Assembly (NCBI GenBank): GCA_040384325.1
Contig: JAZKJL010000006.1
Location: forward strand, 62,001-126,000
Reading direction: 5' to 3'
Length of the DNA stretch: 64,000 bases
DNA from: JACMLX01 sp040384325
GTDB taxonomy: Bacteria; Gemmatimonadota; Gemmatimonadetes; Gemmatimonadales; Gemmatimonadaceae
This document shows positions 43,747 through 52,111 of this stretch, piece after piece. The notes beneath the pieces are model-generated. The model ran no database searches, had not been told where the DNA came from, and was given only the letters and a program-made list of their open reading frames with translations. Every line of letters starts with the position of its first letter. The stretch's first letter is position 1. Both the position numbers and the translations under genes were made by a program.

Positions 43747-43773
43747 ACGCCACCGCCACCGCGGTGGCGTTTT
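43747..43773 (+). terminator. intrinsic terminator after greA
   Basis: ACGCCACC (43747-43754) pairs with GGTGGCGT (43763-43770) and is followed by TTTT overlap into TTTGC. It lies 32 bp after the greA stop. Confidence 0.7.
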
Positions 43774-43911
43774 GCATCGTGGACATGCCGTGCGGCCGTC
43801 CGCTCGGCCATTAGAAGGCTCTCGTGTTCGCACCGATCGCTTCAGCCATGGGGCGTGGTGGCCGACACCGTGGTGAGTTCGCTGAATCCGGCTCACCCAG
43901 ACCACGACCCC

Positions 43912-45027
43912 ATGCGATTGCATCGACTGCTGCTGGCAACGCTTGCCGCAGCCATCCTCCTTCCCGAGACGACTCGTGCGCAGTCCGCCGAGCCGTCGTT
44001 CGAGTTCCACGCGGCGCTCAACACCGGCGTCGGTCGCGCCAAGGATCTCCCGATCCTCGGCATCCCGACCTACGCCACCTGGGACTATCGCACCGCGATG
44101 CTCCAGTTCCGCTACAAGGTCACCGATCACGACCAGTTCGTGCTGCAGCTGCTCAATCGCCGACTCGGCAACAGCCCGCTGCAGGCCGCGATCCCGGACG
44201 TCGCCATGCAGTGGGCGTTCTGGCAGCGGCGTGGCACGTGGGGCTCGTTCAAGGTCGGTCGCGCCCCGATGCCGCGCGGCATCTTCAACGAGATCCGCTT
44301 CGTGGGCACCGTGCTGCCGTTCTTCCGCCCGTCGTTCGAGATCTATGGCGAGGGTCGTGAGACTGTCGACGGTGGCGTGTTCACGCGCCGCCAGCCGCTC
44401 GGCAAGGGATTCAGCTTCGACTTCAATGCCTTCGCCGGCAGCAACGAGGTGCGGACGCAGGTCATCACCGCCACCGGCAACTCGATCCGCGCCTTCCGCG
44501 GCAACAACCTGAAGGGCGTGCAGGGCTGGCTCAACATTCCCGTCGGTGAGACACGCGTCGGCGGCTTCTTCGCCGACTACCACATCGACAGCGACACCGC
44601 CCGCGGCACCCGTGGCGAGATCCTGTATTCGCTCGAGTCGCGCATCGTGCCGCGCACGGTGGTGCGTGGCGAGGCCCTCCGCGTCTATGGCATCGGTCCC
44701 AACCAGGATCGCAAGAGCTACTCCACCGAGGCGGTCGTCACGGCGCACGAGAAGTTCGACATCTCGGGCCAGTACAGCATGACCGACAACCGCATCTTCC
44801 AGCGCGCGCCGTTGCAGAACGTGAACGTCAAGGCCACCGAGGACTTCGCCGTCGGCGGCACCTTCCGGATCGGCGGCGGCGCACTGGTCCGCCTCGAGCA
44901 TCACAACGTGAAGGGGTATGCGTTCGACCGGTTCGTGCCACTGCTGACGAACGTCAACAACCAGCCCGTCATTGCGCCGCCCTCGAAGGGCTCGTACTGG
45001 CTCGGCAGCTTCGCCGTCAGCTTCTGA
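43912..45027 (+). CDS. outer-membrane porin-like beta-barrel
   Basis: 371 residues from the ATG at 43912, giving a signal peptide ending TTRAQS. The mature protein alternates hydrophobic and polar residues in short strands with loops and ends in phenylalanine (SFAVSF), the marker recognised by the BAM machinery. Segments such as MLQFRYKVTDHDQFVLQLLN and WGSFKVGRAPMPRGIFNE resemble general porins. The next gene encodes a small phosphate-binding-like protein, so phosphate or another anion is a possible substrate; that is inference. Confidence 0.7.
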   Translation: MRLHRLLLATLAAAILLPETTRAQSAEPSFEFHAALNTGVGRAKDLPILGIPTYATWDYRTAMLQFRYKVTDHDQFVLQLLNRRLGNSPLQAAIPDVAMQWAFWQRRGTWGSFKVGRAPMPRGIFNEIRFVGTVLPFFRPSFEIYGEGRETVDGGVFTRRQPLGKGFSFDFNAFAGSNEVRTQVITATGNSIRAFRGNNLKGVQGWLNIPVGETRVGGFFADYHIDSDTARGTRGEILYSLESRIVPRTVVRGEALRVYGIGPNQDRKSYSTEAVVTAHEKFDISGQYSMTDNRIFQRAPLQNVNVKATEDFAVGGTFRIGGGALVRLEHHNVKGYAFDRFVPLLTNVNNQPVIAPPSKGSYWLGSFAVSF

Positions 45028-45038
45028 GGATGACACCC

Positions 45039-45467
45039 ATGCGCAAACTCCTGTCTCTCGTTGCGATCGCCCTCGTCAGCATCTCCGCCACCACCTCGGT
45101 GCAGGCGCAGGACGTGAAGGTCATCGTCAACTCCGCCAATCCGCTGTCCGAAATGCCGGCTGGCGAAGTCGCTGGACTCTTCCTCAAGCGCACCGCCAAG
45201 TTCCCCAGCGGGACCGCTGCCGTGCCGGTGGACCAGGCCAAGAGCTCCGCCGTCCGCGGCACCTTCGCCCGCACCGTGCTCGGTCGGCCGGCGTCGGCCG
45301 TCGACGCCTACTGGCAGCAGCAGATCTTCGCCGGTGGTGAATTGCCGCCGGCCGTGAAGGCCAGCGACGACGACGTGATCGCGTTCGTGAAGTCCACGCC
45401 CGGTGCGATCGGCTACGTGTCGGCCGGTGCCAGCGTCGCCGGTGTGAAGGTCGTCACCGTCAAGTAG
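45039..45467 (+). CDS. PstS-like small periplasmic binding protein
   Basis: 142 residues; the ATG at 45039 is preferred over the one at 45030 because GAGGA lies 8 bp upstream of it. A signal peptide (LLSLVAIALVSISATTSVQAQ) is followed by VKVIVNSANPLSEMPAGEVAGLF and FVKSTPGAIGYVSAGAS, the start and end of a shortened PstS-type phosphate-binding fold. It is only half the length of PstS. It is 11 bp after the porin stop, so they are co-transcribed. Confidence 0.7.
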   Translation: MRKLLSLVAIALVSISATTSVQAQDVKVIVNSANPLSEMPAGEVAGLFLKRTAKFPSGTAAVPVDQAKSSAVRGTFARTVLGRPASAVDAYWQQQIFAGGELPPAVKASDDDVIAFVKSTPGAIGYVSAGASVAGVKVVTVK

Positions 45468-45473
45468 GTCCGG

Positions 45474-47144
45474 TCAGGGATCGATCGCGAACAGTCGCGT
45501 CGCCTCTGCATCGAACGCCACCGTGGCTCCGGCCACGGTGGCGTTCTCCCATCCATGCACACGCCCGAGAAGAGCGGCCACCTGCGGCGCCAGTGCGCGC
45601 CCGGCGTCCTGTCGTTCGTACGCCACCGGCATGCGTCGCACCAGCACGTCGGCCACCGTCCACGCCCCTTCCGCCACTGCCGCCCAGATCACGGTGGCGG
45701 CGATGTACGGCAGCGCCGGGTCGAGACGTTCGCCGAGCGACGGTTCACGCTCCGCCAATCCCCACACCAGACGCCAGCGATCACCATAGGCGCGCACCAA
45801 CTGCTCGGCCACGTTCACGTCCGGGATGTGCTCCAGCGCCGTCTGCAGTTCGAGCTCGTGCGACAGGTCACCGGCGCCGGGGAGCAGCGCATCGCCGGTC
45901 ACCGACGCCGTCAGTTGTCGACGCCCCGCTGCGCGTTCCACACGATCCACGATCTCGGCCGCCATCGCGCGATAGGTGGTGAGCTTGCCGCCGGTCACCG
46001 ACAGCAGTCCGGATGCCGACACGCCGACGTGATGTTCACGCGACGCATCGTTGGCGGTCGTGCCATCATGCGCGACGAGCGGCCGGATGCCGGCCCAGGC
46101 ACTGATCACATCCACCGGCTCCAGCTGCGCGGCGGGAAAGAAGTGATTGGCCGCTCGCAGCAGGTAGCGCACGTCCTCGCCATCGGCGCGCACGCTGGCC
46201 GGTCCGGCAGTGGCCGTCGTTTCGGTCGTGCCGACGATGGTATGTACCGGTGACGGCAGGATGAAGAACACGCGCCCGTCGTCTGGGTGCAGCAGCGTCA
46301 GTGCATCACAGCACGGCACTCGCGAGCGTGGCACCGCGATGTGCACTCCCTTGCTGCCGTGGACGGCCGCGCGTTCCACACCATCGTCCAGCCGCCGCGT
46401 CACGTCGCTCCACGGACCGGTGGCGTTTACCACCACCCGCGCCGCGATCGTGCCGCGTGCGCCGGTGGTGCGGTCGATGACGTCGGCGCCCGACACCTGC
46501 TGCTGCGCATCGTGCGTGAACGCGGTCACGGCCACGTGGTTCATCACCACCGCGCCCGCTTCAGCCGCCGACACCACGTTCGCCAGCGTCAGTCGCACGT
46601 CGTCGGTGCTGGCATCCCAGTAACGCGCGCCACCCAGCAGGCCCTCGCCGCGCAATGATGGTTCGCGCTGCAGGATGTTGCGGCGCGATGCGCCATGATG
46701 TGTGCCGACGTTGCGGAACAGCGACAGCGAGTCGTACGCCATCAGACCTGCACGCAGCTTCCAGCGTGGGATGCGCGCCCCGTCGTACACCGGCCAGGTG
46801 AAGCGCAACGGTCGCACCAGGTGTGGCGCGATGCGCAGCAGCGTCCGTCGCTCGCGACTGGCCTCGAACACCAGGTGCAGGTGCCCGTGTTCGAGGTAAC
46901 GCACGCCACCATGGACCAGCCGCGAGGAGCGCGACGACGTGCCGCTGGCCCAGTCGTCGGCCTCCACCAGCGCCACCCGCAGGCCGCGCAACGCCGCGTC
47001 GCGCGCCACGCCGGCCCCGGTGATCCCGCCACCCACCACCAGCAGGTCGAACCGGGTGCCCTGCAACGTCGACCATGCCAGCGCCCGTGACGCGAGGCCG
47101 AGGGCGGGGGTGCGGAGCGGGTCGTGCTGGAAGGGCAGGGTCAC
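45474..47144 (-). CDS. glpD: aerobic glycerol-3-phosphate dehydrogenase
   Basis: 556 residues, GTG at 47144. FAD motif DLLVVGGGITGAGVARDAA, then SGTSSRSSRLVHGGVRYLEH, the GlpD signature, WDASTDDVRLTL, and the C-terminal DAO_C domain (LSVTGGKLTTYRAMA, then helices). It oxidises glycerol 3-phosphate to dihydroxyacetone phosphate at the membrane and feeds electrons to quinone. It is convergent with the PstS-like gene (6 bp between stops), with a 14-bp perfect inverted repeat inside its 3' end. Confidence 0.92.
   Translation of the reverse strand: MTLPFQHDPLRTPALGLASRALAWSTLQGTRFDLLVVGGGITGAGVARDAALRGLRVALVEADDWASGTSSRSSRLVHGGVRYLEHGHLHLVFEASRERRTLLRIAPHLVRPLRFTWPVYDGARIPRWKLRAGLMAYDSLSLFRNVGTHHGASRRNILQREPSLRGEGLLGGARYWDASTDDVRLTLANVVSAAEAGAVVMNHVAVTAFTHDAQQQVSGADVIDRTTGARGTIAARVVVNATGPWSDVTRRLDDGVERAAVHGSKGVHIAVPRSRVPCCDALTLLHPDDGRVFFILPSPVHTIVGTTETTATAGPASVRADGEDVRYLLRAANHFFPAAQLEPVDVISAWAGIRPLVAHDGTTANDASREHHVGVSASGLLSVTGGKLTTYRAMAAEIVDRVERAAGRRQLTASVTGDALLPGAGDLSHELELQTALEHIPDVNVAEQLVRAYGDRWRLVWGLAEREPSLGERLDPALPYIAATVIWAAVAEGAWTVADVLVRRMPVAYERQDAGRALAPQVAALLGRVHGWENATVAGATVAFDAEATRLFAIDP
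45514..45545. terminator. possible bidirectional terminator inside the glpD 3' end
   Basis: A perfect 14-bp stem (45514-45527 with 45532-45545) and a 4-base loop. It lies within the last codons of glpD and about 50 bp beyond the stop of the convergent PstS-like gene. The following bases are not U-rich in either direction, so the function is uncertain. Confidence 0.35.
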
Positions 47145-47219
47145 GGTGGACGGGAAACAGGGGCGCTCTCACTGGGACGTGCTTGGCACAGCCCCGTCAC
47201 CGACGGCTAACTTACGACG

Positions 47220-48515
47220 ATGACATCGCATGGATCGCTGCGTCGCGTCGCCATCATCACGGGAGTCCGGACCCCGTTCAGCAAGGCCGGCACGCTCTTC
47301 AAGTCGCTCTCCGCCATCGAACTGGGCCGGCTGTGTGTCGCCGAGTTGATACAGCGCACGAACCTCAACGGGTCCGATGTCGACGCCGTGGTGTTCGGCA
47401 CCGTCGTCCAGAGTGTGCAGGCGCCGAACATCGCACGCGAAGTGGCCTTGATGCCGCTGCTCGGCAAGACGGTCGACGCCTGGAGTGTGAGTCGCGCCTG
47501 TGCCAGCGCCAACCAGGCCATCGCCGATGCCGCCGACCAGATCGCGCTCGGCCACATGGACTGCGTGATCGCCGGTGGTGCCGAGTCGCTGTCCAACGTG
47601 CCGATCCTGCACTCACCGGGCTTCACCGACGTGCTGATGGCCGCCAACAAGGCGCGCAACATCAGCCAGAAACTGAGCGCCTTCTCGAAGGTGCGCCCGA
47701 AGGACCTGGTGCCGGTGGCCCCTGCCATCGCCGAGCCGACCACCGGCGAGTCGATGGGCCAGAGTGCCGAGAAGATGGCGAAGCTGAACGGCATCTCGCG
47801 TGAGGAGCAGGACGAGTTCGCCCTCCGGTCGCATCGCCTCGCCGCTGCCGGACTGCGCGACGGCCGGTTGTCGTCGGAGATGTTCCCGGTGTACGTGCCG
47901 CCGAAGTACGAGAAGATCGCCACCACCGACAACGGCGTCCGCGAGGATGGCTCACTGGAGCAGCTGGCCGCGCTGAAGCCAGTGTTCGACAAGCGCTACG
48001 GCAGCGTCACCGCCGGCAATGCGTCGCCACTGACCGATGGTGCCGGGGCGGTGCTGCTCATGAGCGAGGAGAAGGCGGCGGCCCTCGGCTATCAGCCCAT
48101 CGGCTTCATCCGCTCCTATGCCAGCGCGGCCCTGGATCCCGGCGAGCAGCTGCTGCAGGCGCCGGTGATCGCAGCGCCCAAGGCATTGCAGCGTGCCGGC
48201 CTCACGCTGCGCGACATCGACCTGATCGAGATGCACGAAGCCTTCGCGGCACAGGTGCTGAGCAACCTCCGCGGCTTCGAGTCGCAGCATTGGGCGGAAC
48301 GCGCCGGTCTCACGCAGCCGGTCGGTGAAGTGGATCGTGCGAAGCTCAACGTCATGGGCGGCTCGTTGTCCATCGGTCACCCGTTCGGCGCCACCGGAGC
48401 GCGCGTCACCACCACGCTCTGCAACGAACTGGCGCGGCGCGGTGGGCAGTTCGGCCTGCTCACGGTGTGTGCCGCCGGCGGCCTTGGGTTTGCGATGGTC
48501 ATCGAACGCGCCTGA
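47220..48515 (+). CDS. fadI: acetyl-CoA acyltransferase (beta-oxidation thiolase)
   Basis: 431 residues. Thiolase marks: VAIITGVRTPFSKAG at the N-terminus, the acyl-accepting cysteine in SRACASANQAI, NASPLTDGAGAVLLMS, MHEAFAAQVL with the catalytic His, and CAAGGLGFAMV with the second catalytic Cys. Size and the long insert match FadI rather than PhaA-type thiolases. It forms a pair with fadJ 16 bp downstream and catalyses the last step of fatty-acid beta-oxidation. Confidence 0.9.
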   Translation: MTSHGSLRRVAIITGVRTPFSKAGTLFKSLSAIELGRLCVAELIQRTNLNGSDVDAVVFGTVVQSVQAPNIAREVALMPLLGKTVDAWSVSRACASANQAIADAADQIALGHMDCVIAGGAESLSNVPILHSPGFTDVLMAANKARNISQKLSAFSKVRPKDLVPVAPAIAEPTTGESMGQSAEKMAKLNGISREEQDEFALRSHRLAAAGLRDGRLSSEMFPVYVPPKYEKIATTDNGVREDGSLEQLAALKPVFDKRYGSVTAGNASPLTDGAGAVLLMSEEKAAALGYQPIGFIRSYASAALDPGEQLLQAPVIAAPKALQRAGLTLRDIDLIEMHEAFAAQVLSNLRGFESQHWAERAGLTQPVGEVDRAKLNVMGGSLSIGHPFGATGARVTTTLCNELARRGGQFGLLTVCAAGGLGFAMVIERA

Positions 48516-48531
48516 CGATTCCCACCTCTCC

Positions 48532-50700
48532 ATGACCGCACCCGCCATCACCCAGCGCGCAATCTCCATGCAGGTCGAGAACGGCATCGCCGTGCTCACC
48601 TTCGACCTGCCCGATTCGCCCGTCAACACCTTCACCGCCGCCGCGCAGGACGAATTCCGCCAGGCGCTGGCGACGATCCAGCGCGATCCGGCGATCCGTG
48701 CCGCGGTGTTGATCAGCGGCAAGCGCGACAACTTCATCGCTGGCGCCGACATCGAGGCGTTCCTCGAGTTCCGCACCGCGGAAGAGGCGGAGCAGGCGAG
48801 TCGCGCCGGGCAGGCCGATTTCCAGGCGCTGGCCGACGGCAAGCCGGTCGTCTGCGCCATCCACGGCGGCTGCCTCGGCGGTGGCACCGAGCTCGCGCTG
48901 GCCGCGCACTGGCGCATCGCCACCGACAGCCCGAAGACCGCCATCTCGCTCCCCGAGGTGCAACTCGGCCTGCTCCCGGGTGCCGGCGGCACACAGCGGC
49001 TGCCGGCGCTGATCGGCCTGCAGGCAGCGCTCGACATGATCCTCACCGGCAAGACGGTGCGCGCGAAGAAGGCGCTGCAGCTCGGGTTGGTGGATGAGAT
49101 GGTGCACCCGAGCATCCTGCGGCGCGTCGCAGTGCAGCGGGCGATGGAGCTCGCCGACGGCACACGCCGTCACGAGGCCAAGCACAAGGGCGCCGGCGAG
49201 ATGCTGCTCGACGAGAACCCGATCGGCCGCGCGATCGTCTTCCGCAAGGCGAAGGAAGGGGTGCTGGCGAAGACCAAGGGACTGTATCCCGCGCCGTTGG
49301 CCGCGCTCGATGCGGTGGCGGCCGGCTACAGCAGTGATGGCGACGGCTACCAGACCGAGGCCCGCCTCTTCGGCGAGCTGGCCATGACGCCGGAATCGCA
49401 GGAACTCGTCTTCCTGTTCTTCGCCACCACCGCGCTCAAGCGCGACAAGGGCGTGGATGGACTCGACCTGATACCAAAGCAGCTATCCGTGTCGCGGCTT
49501 GGCATTCTCGGCGCCGGCTTCATGGGCGCCGGCATCGCCAGCGTGGCCAGTCCCGCCGGCACCATCGTGCGCATGAAGGATGCCGACGTGTCGCGGGTGG
49601 CGAAGGGCCTGGCCGCGGTGCGCGAGGTGATGCGCGAGAAGCTGGTGCGCAAGCAGGTCACGCGTCCGCAGTTCGATGACCTGATGCTGAGTGTCAGCGG
49701 CACCACCGACTACACCGGCTTCGGCAATGTCGACATGGTGATCGAGGCGGTGTTCGAGGACCTGCAGGTGAAACACCAGGTGCTGCGCGAGATCGAGGCA
49801 GTTGTACCGACACGTGCGATCGTGGCCAGCAACACCAGCACGATCCCGATCGGTCGCATCGCCAGCGCCAGCGTGCGACCGTCGCGGGTGCTGGGCATGC
49901 ACTTCTTCTCGCCGGTGCACAAGATGCCGCTGCTCGAGATCATCACCCATCCGGGCAACGACCCGCAGGTGGTGGTGAGCGCCGTGGCGTATGGGCGACA
50001 GCTGGGCAAGACGGTGATCGTGGTGCGCGACGGGCCGGGCTTCTACGCCAACCGCGTGTTGTCGCCGTACGTGAATGCCGCCGGCCTCTTGCTCGACGAG
50101 GGCGTGAGCATCGAGAGCATCGACGATGCGCTGGTGAAGTTCGGCTTTCCAGTGGGCCCGATCACGCTGGTGGACGAAGTCGGCCTCGACGTCGCCACCA
50201 AGGCCGGTGCCATCGTCGCCGAGGCGTTCGGTGCGAGAATGGCGCCGAATGAGTCCATTCAGCGCGTGATCCGTGCCGGGCGGCTCGGGCGCAAGGGCAA
50301 GCGCGGGTTCTACCAGTACGACGAGACCGGCAAGAAGGGCGGCGTCGACGCGTCGGTCTATGAACTGTTGCCCACCGGGCAGAAGCGCACCACCGAGACG
50401 GCGGCGCGGATCGTGCAGCGATGCGTCTACGCCATGCTGAACGAGGCGGTGCTGTGCCTCGAGGATGGCATCCTGCGATCAGCGCGGGATGGCGACATCG
50501 GTGCCGTCTTCGGCATCGGTTTCCCGCCATTCCGTGGCGGGCCATTCCGGTGGATCGACCGGACGGGTGCTGCTGCGGTGGTGGCGACACTGGACGCCCT
50601 CGAACGTGAGTTCCCGGGCCGCTATCAGGCGGCGCCTCGACTGCGTGCGATGGCGGAGAGTGGCGAACGGTTCTATCCCGCGTCCGGTAAGCCCGTGTGA
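48532..50700 (+). CDS. fadJ: fatty-acid oxidation multienzyme alpha subunit
   Basis: 722 residues from the ATG at 48532. N-terminal enoyl-CoA hydratase (about 1-190): DNFIAGADIEAFLEF, HGGCLGGGTELALAAHWRIA with the oxyanion glycines, and PEVQLGLLPGAGGTQRLP with the catalytic Glu. A hydroxyacyl-CoA dehydrogenase follows (about 310-720): LGILGAGFMGAGIASVAS, VIEAVFEDLQVKHQVL, GMHFFSPVHKMPLLEI and DGPGFYANRVL. It works with FadI. Its stop overlaps the sigma factor start by 4 bp. Confidence 0.92.
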   Translation: MTAPAITQRAISMQVENGIAVLTFDLPDSPVNTFTAAAQDEFRQALATIQRDPAIRAAVLISGKRDNFIAGADIEAFLEFRTAEEAEQASRAGQADFQALADGKPVVCAIHGGCLGGGTELALAAHWRIATDSPKTAISLPEVQLGLLPGAGGTQRLPALIGLQAALDMILTGKTVRAKKALQLGLVDEMVHPSILRRVAVQRAMELADGTRRHEAKHKGAGEMLLDENPIGRAIVFRKAKEGVLAKTKGLYPAPLAALDAVAAGYSSDGDGYQTEARLFGELAMTPESQELVFLFFATTALKRDKGVDGLDLIPKQLSVSRLGILGAGFMGAGIASVASPAGTIVRMKDADVSRVAKGLAAVREVMREKLVRKQVTRPQFDDLMLSVSGTTDYTGFGNVDMVIEAVFEDLQVKHQVLREIEAVVPTRAIVASNTSTIPIGRIASASVRPSRVLGMHFFSPVHKMPLLEIITHPGNDPQVVVSAVAYGRQLGKTVIVVRDGPGFYANRVLSPYVNAAGLLLDEGVSIESIDDALVKFGFPVGPITLVDEVGLDVATKAGAIVAEAFGARMAPNESIQRVIRAGRLGRKGKRGFYQYDETGKKGGVDASVYELLPTGQKRTTETAARIVQRCVYAMLNEAVLCLEDGILRSARDGDIGAVFGIGFPPFRGGPFRWIDRTGAAAVVATLDALEREFPGRYQAAPRLRAMAESGERFYPASGKPV

Positions 50701-51284
50701 TCCACGATCCTGACCAGGGACTTCTGGGCGAGCGCGTGCAGGTGGCGCCCCCTGATGATCGCGAACTCTCGGCATTGCTCGATGAGATCGTGAGACGTTT
50801 CTCAGGATCAATTAGGGCCACAGGAGCACGATATCGGTTGCCCCCCAGCGACATCGGGGAGGCAGAACAGGAGGTTCGCATCCGTTTATGGCGGGTGTGC
50901 GGCAATCCTGAGAACATCGCCCGGCTCTCCGCGTCATATCTGCAACGCGTGGTCACGACGGCAGTCCTGGATCTGCTGCGCCGTCGCCGCCGCGCCGCGA
51001 CGCACGACCCGGTCGAGGATCTCCCGCTACCCGCTCCCGGGCCGGGCCCCGACGCCGACGTCGAGGCGGCGTCGCTTGGAGTCGTTGTGCGGGCTGGTGT
51101 GGATTCACTGGGCCTGGCACGCCGGACTGTGGTCAAGCTGCACCTCGAGGGGTTCCGCCGCGACGAGATCGAGGCGCTCCTTGGCTGGAGTGAGGCCAAG
51201 ACCCGTAACCTGCTCTACCGTGGACTGTCGGACCTGCGCGAGTACCTCGTCGCGCGCGGGATCGAATGGGGGAACGACGAATGA
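50697..51284 (+). CDS. ECF-type RNA polymerase sigma factor
   Basis: 195 residues, GTG start overlapping the fadJ stop. Region 2 is seen around ALLDEIVRRFSGSIRATGAR and EAEQEVRIRLWRVCGNPENI, and region 4 around LGLARRTVVKLHLEGFRRDEIEALLGW with EAKTRNLLYRGLSDLREYL. It is translationally coupled to the membrane protein downstream (4-bp overlap), the usual sigma/anti-sigma pair. The coupling to fadJ may be positional only. Confidence 0.82.
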   Translation: MIHDPDQGLLGERVQVAPPDDRELSALLDEIVRRFSGSIRATGARYRLPPSDIGEAEQEVRIRLWRVCGNPENIARLSASYLQRVVTTAVLDLLRRRRRAATHDPVEDLPLPAPGPGPDADVEAASLGVVVRAGVDSLGLARRTVVKLHLEGFRRDEIEALLGWSEAKTRNLLYRGLSDLREYLVARGIEWGNDE

Positions 51285-52009
51285 TGAGTTCGGAACACCG
51301 ACCGCTGCCGCTCGATCCGGGGCCTGTGCCCGCGTCGCTTCGCGACGCGTTCGCACTCTCCCAGGACGCCACGCGCGCCTCGTCGCCGTTGCCCCTCCCC
51401 GGTGACCCCGCCCTCGACCTGCTGGCCGAGGAGTCCAGCGAGGACGAAGGCCGGTGCGCGGTCGTGGAGCAGTTGCTGGCCAGTCAGGAGGGGGTACGCA
51501 TCCTCGCCCACGTGGTCGCCGCCCGCACCTCCACCGCCGGGATGGACGCCGGCGCGGCTTCCAACCGGGCCACCGCCCGCACCACCCCTGTCTCGCTCGT
51601 CGGCGCCCCCGCCGCCCGCCGTTCGTGGGTCACATCCACCGTCAAGCCGATCCTGCTGGCCGCGTCGCTGATGCTCGTCTGCGGCTCCAGCTGGTACGTC
51701 TTCACGCTGCCCTCCGGCCGCGACGAGGTGCGCTCGCTCGGCTCGAGCGTCGAGTTGCAGAGCGTGGTCCAGCTCGCCAGCGCAGCACCCATCACGCTGA
51801 CATGGAAGTCACTCCAGTCCACCTCGCGCTACCGCGTCGAGGTGCTGGACGCCAACGACGATCCCGTCTTCGCCGCCGAGACGAACGACACGTCGGCCGT
51901 GGTGCCCCGTGCCTCGCTCAGGCCCGGACCCTATCGCTGGTGGGTGCGCTCACGCGCCACCGATGGCACCGAGATCCGGTCGCGCGTCGAGAAACTCACC
52001 GTGCGCTGA
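51281..52009 (+). CDS. anti-sigma-like membrane protein with outside FN3-like domain
   Basis: 242 residues from the first of two adjacent ATGs. An N-terminal cytoplasmic part of about 120 residues (acidic segment LDLLAEESSEDEGRCAVVEQ) lacks a clear zinc anti-sigma motif. One membrane helix (ILLAASLMLVCGSSWYVFTL, about 127-147) leads to an outside beta-sandwich (ITLTWKSLQSTSRYRVEVLD, RPGPYRWWVRSRATDG). That outside domain resembles the lipoprotein at 55183. Its place makes it the likely partner of the ECF sigma factor. Confidence 0.65.
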   Translation: MMSSEHRPLPLDPGPVPASLRDAFALSQDATRASSPLPLPGDPALDLLAEESSEDEGRCAVVEQLLASQEGVRILAHVVAARTSTAGMDAGAASNRATARTTPVSLVGAPAARRSWVTSTVKPILLAASLMLVCGSSWYVFTLPSGRDEVRSLGSSVELQSVVQLASAAPITLTWKSLQSTSRYRVEVLDANDDPVFAAETNDTSAVVPRASLRPGPYRWWVRSRATDGTEIRSRVEKLTVR

Positions 52010-52035
52010 GCGCGCACCGATCGGACGCATGACAA

Positions 52036-52067
52036 ACGGGCCGGCGCCATCATGGCAGCCGGCCCGT
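52036..52067. terminator. intrinsic terminator between convergent genes
   Basis: A perfect 10-bp stem, ACGGGCCGGC (52036-52045) with GCCGGCCCGT (52058-52067), 27 bp after the anti-sigma stop and 45 bp before the stop of the convergent CHAT gene. The tail is CGTCCTTCG on the plus strand, only weakly U-rich. Confidence 0.6.
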
Positions 52068-52111
52068 CGTCCTTCGTACACCGCACGTCTGTGCGTTTGT
52101 GCGTCTGCGCG

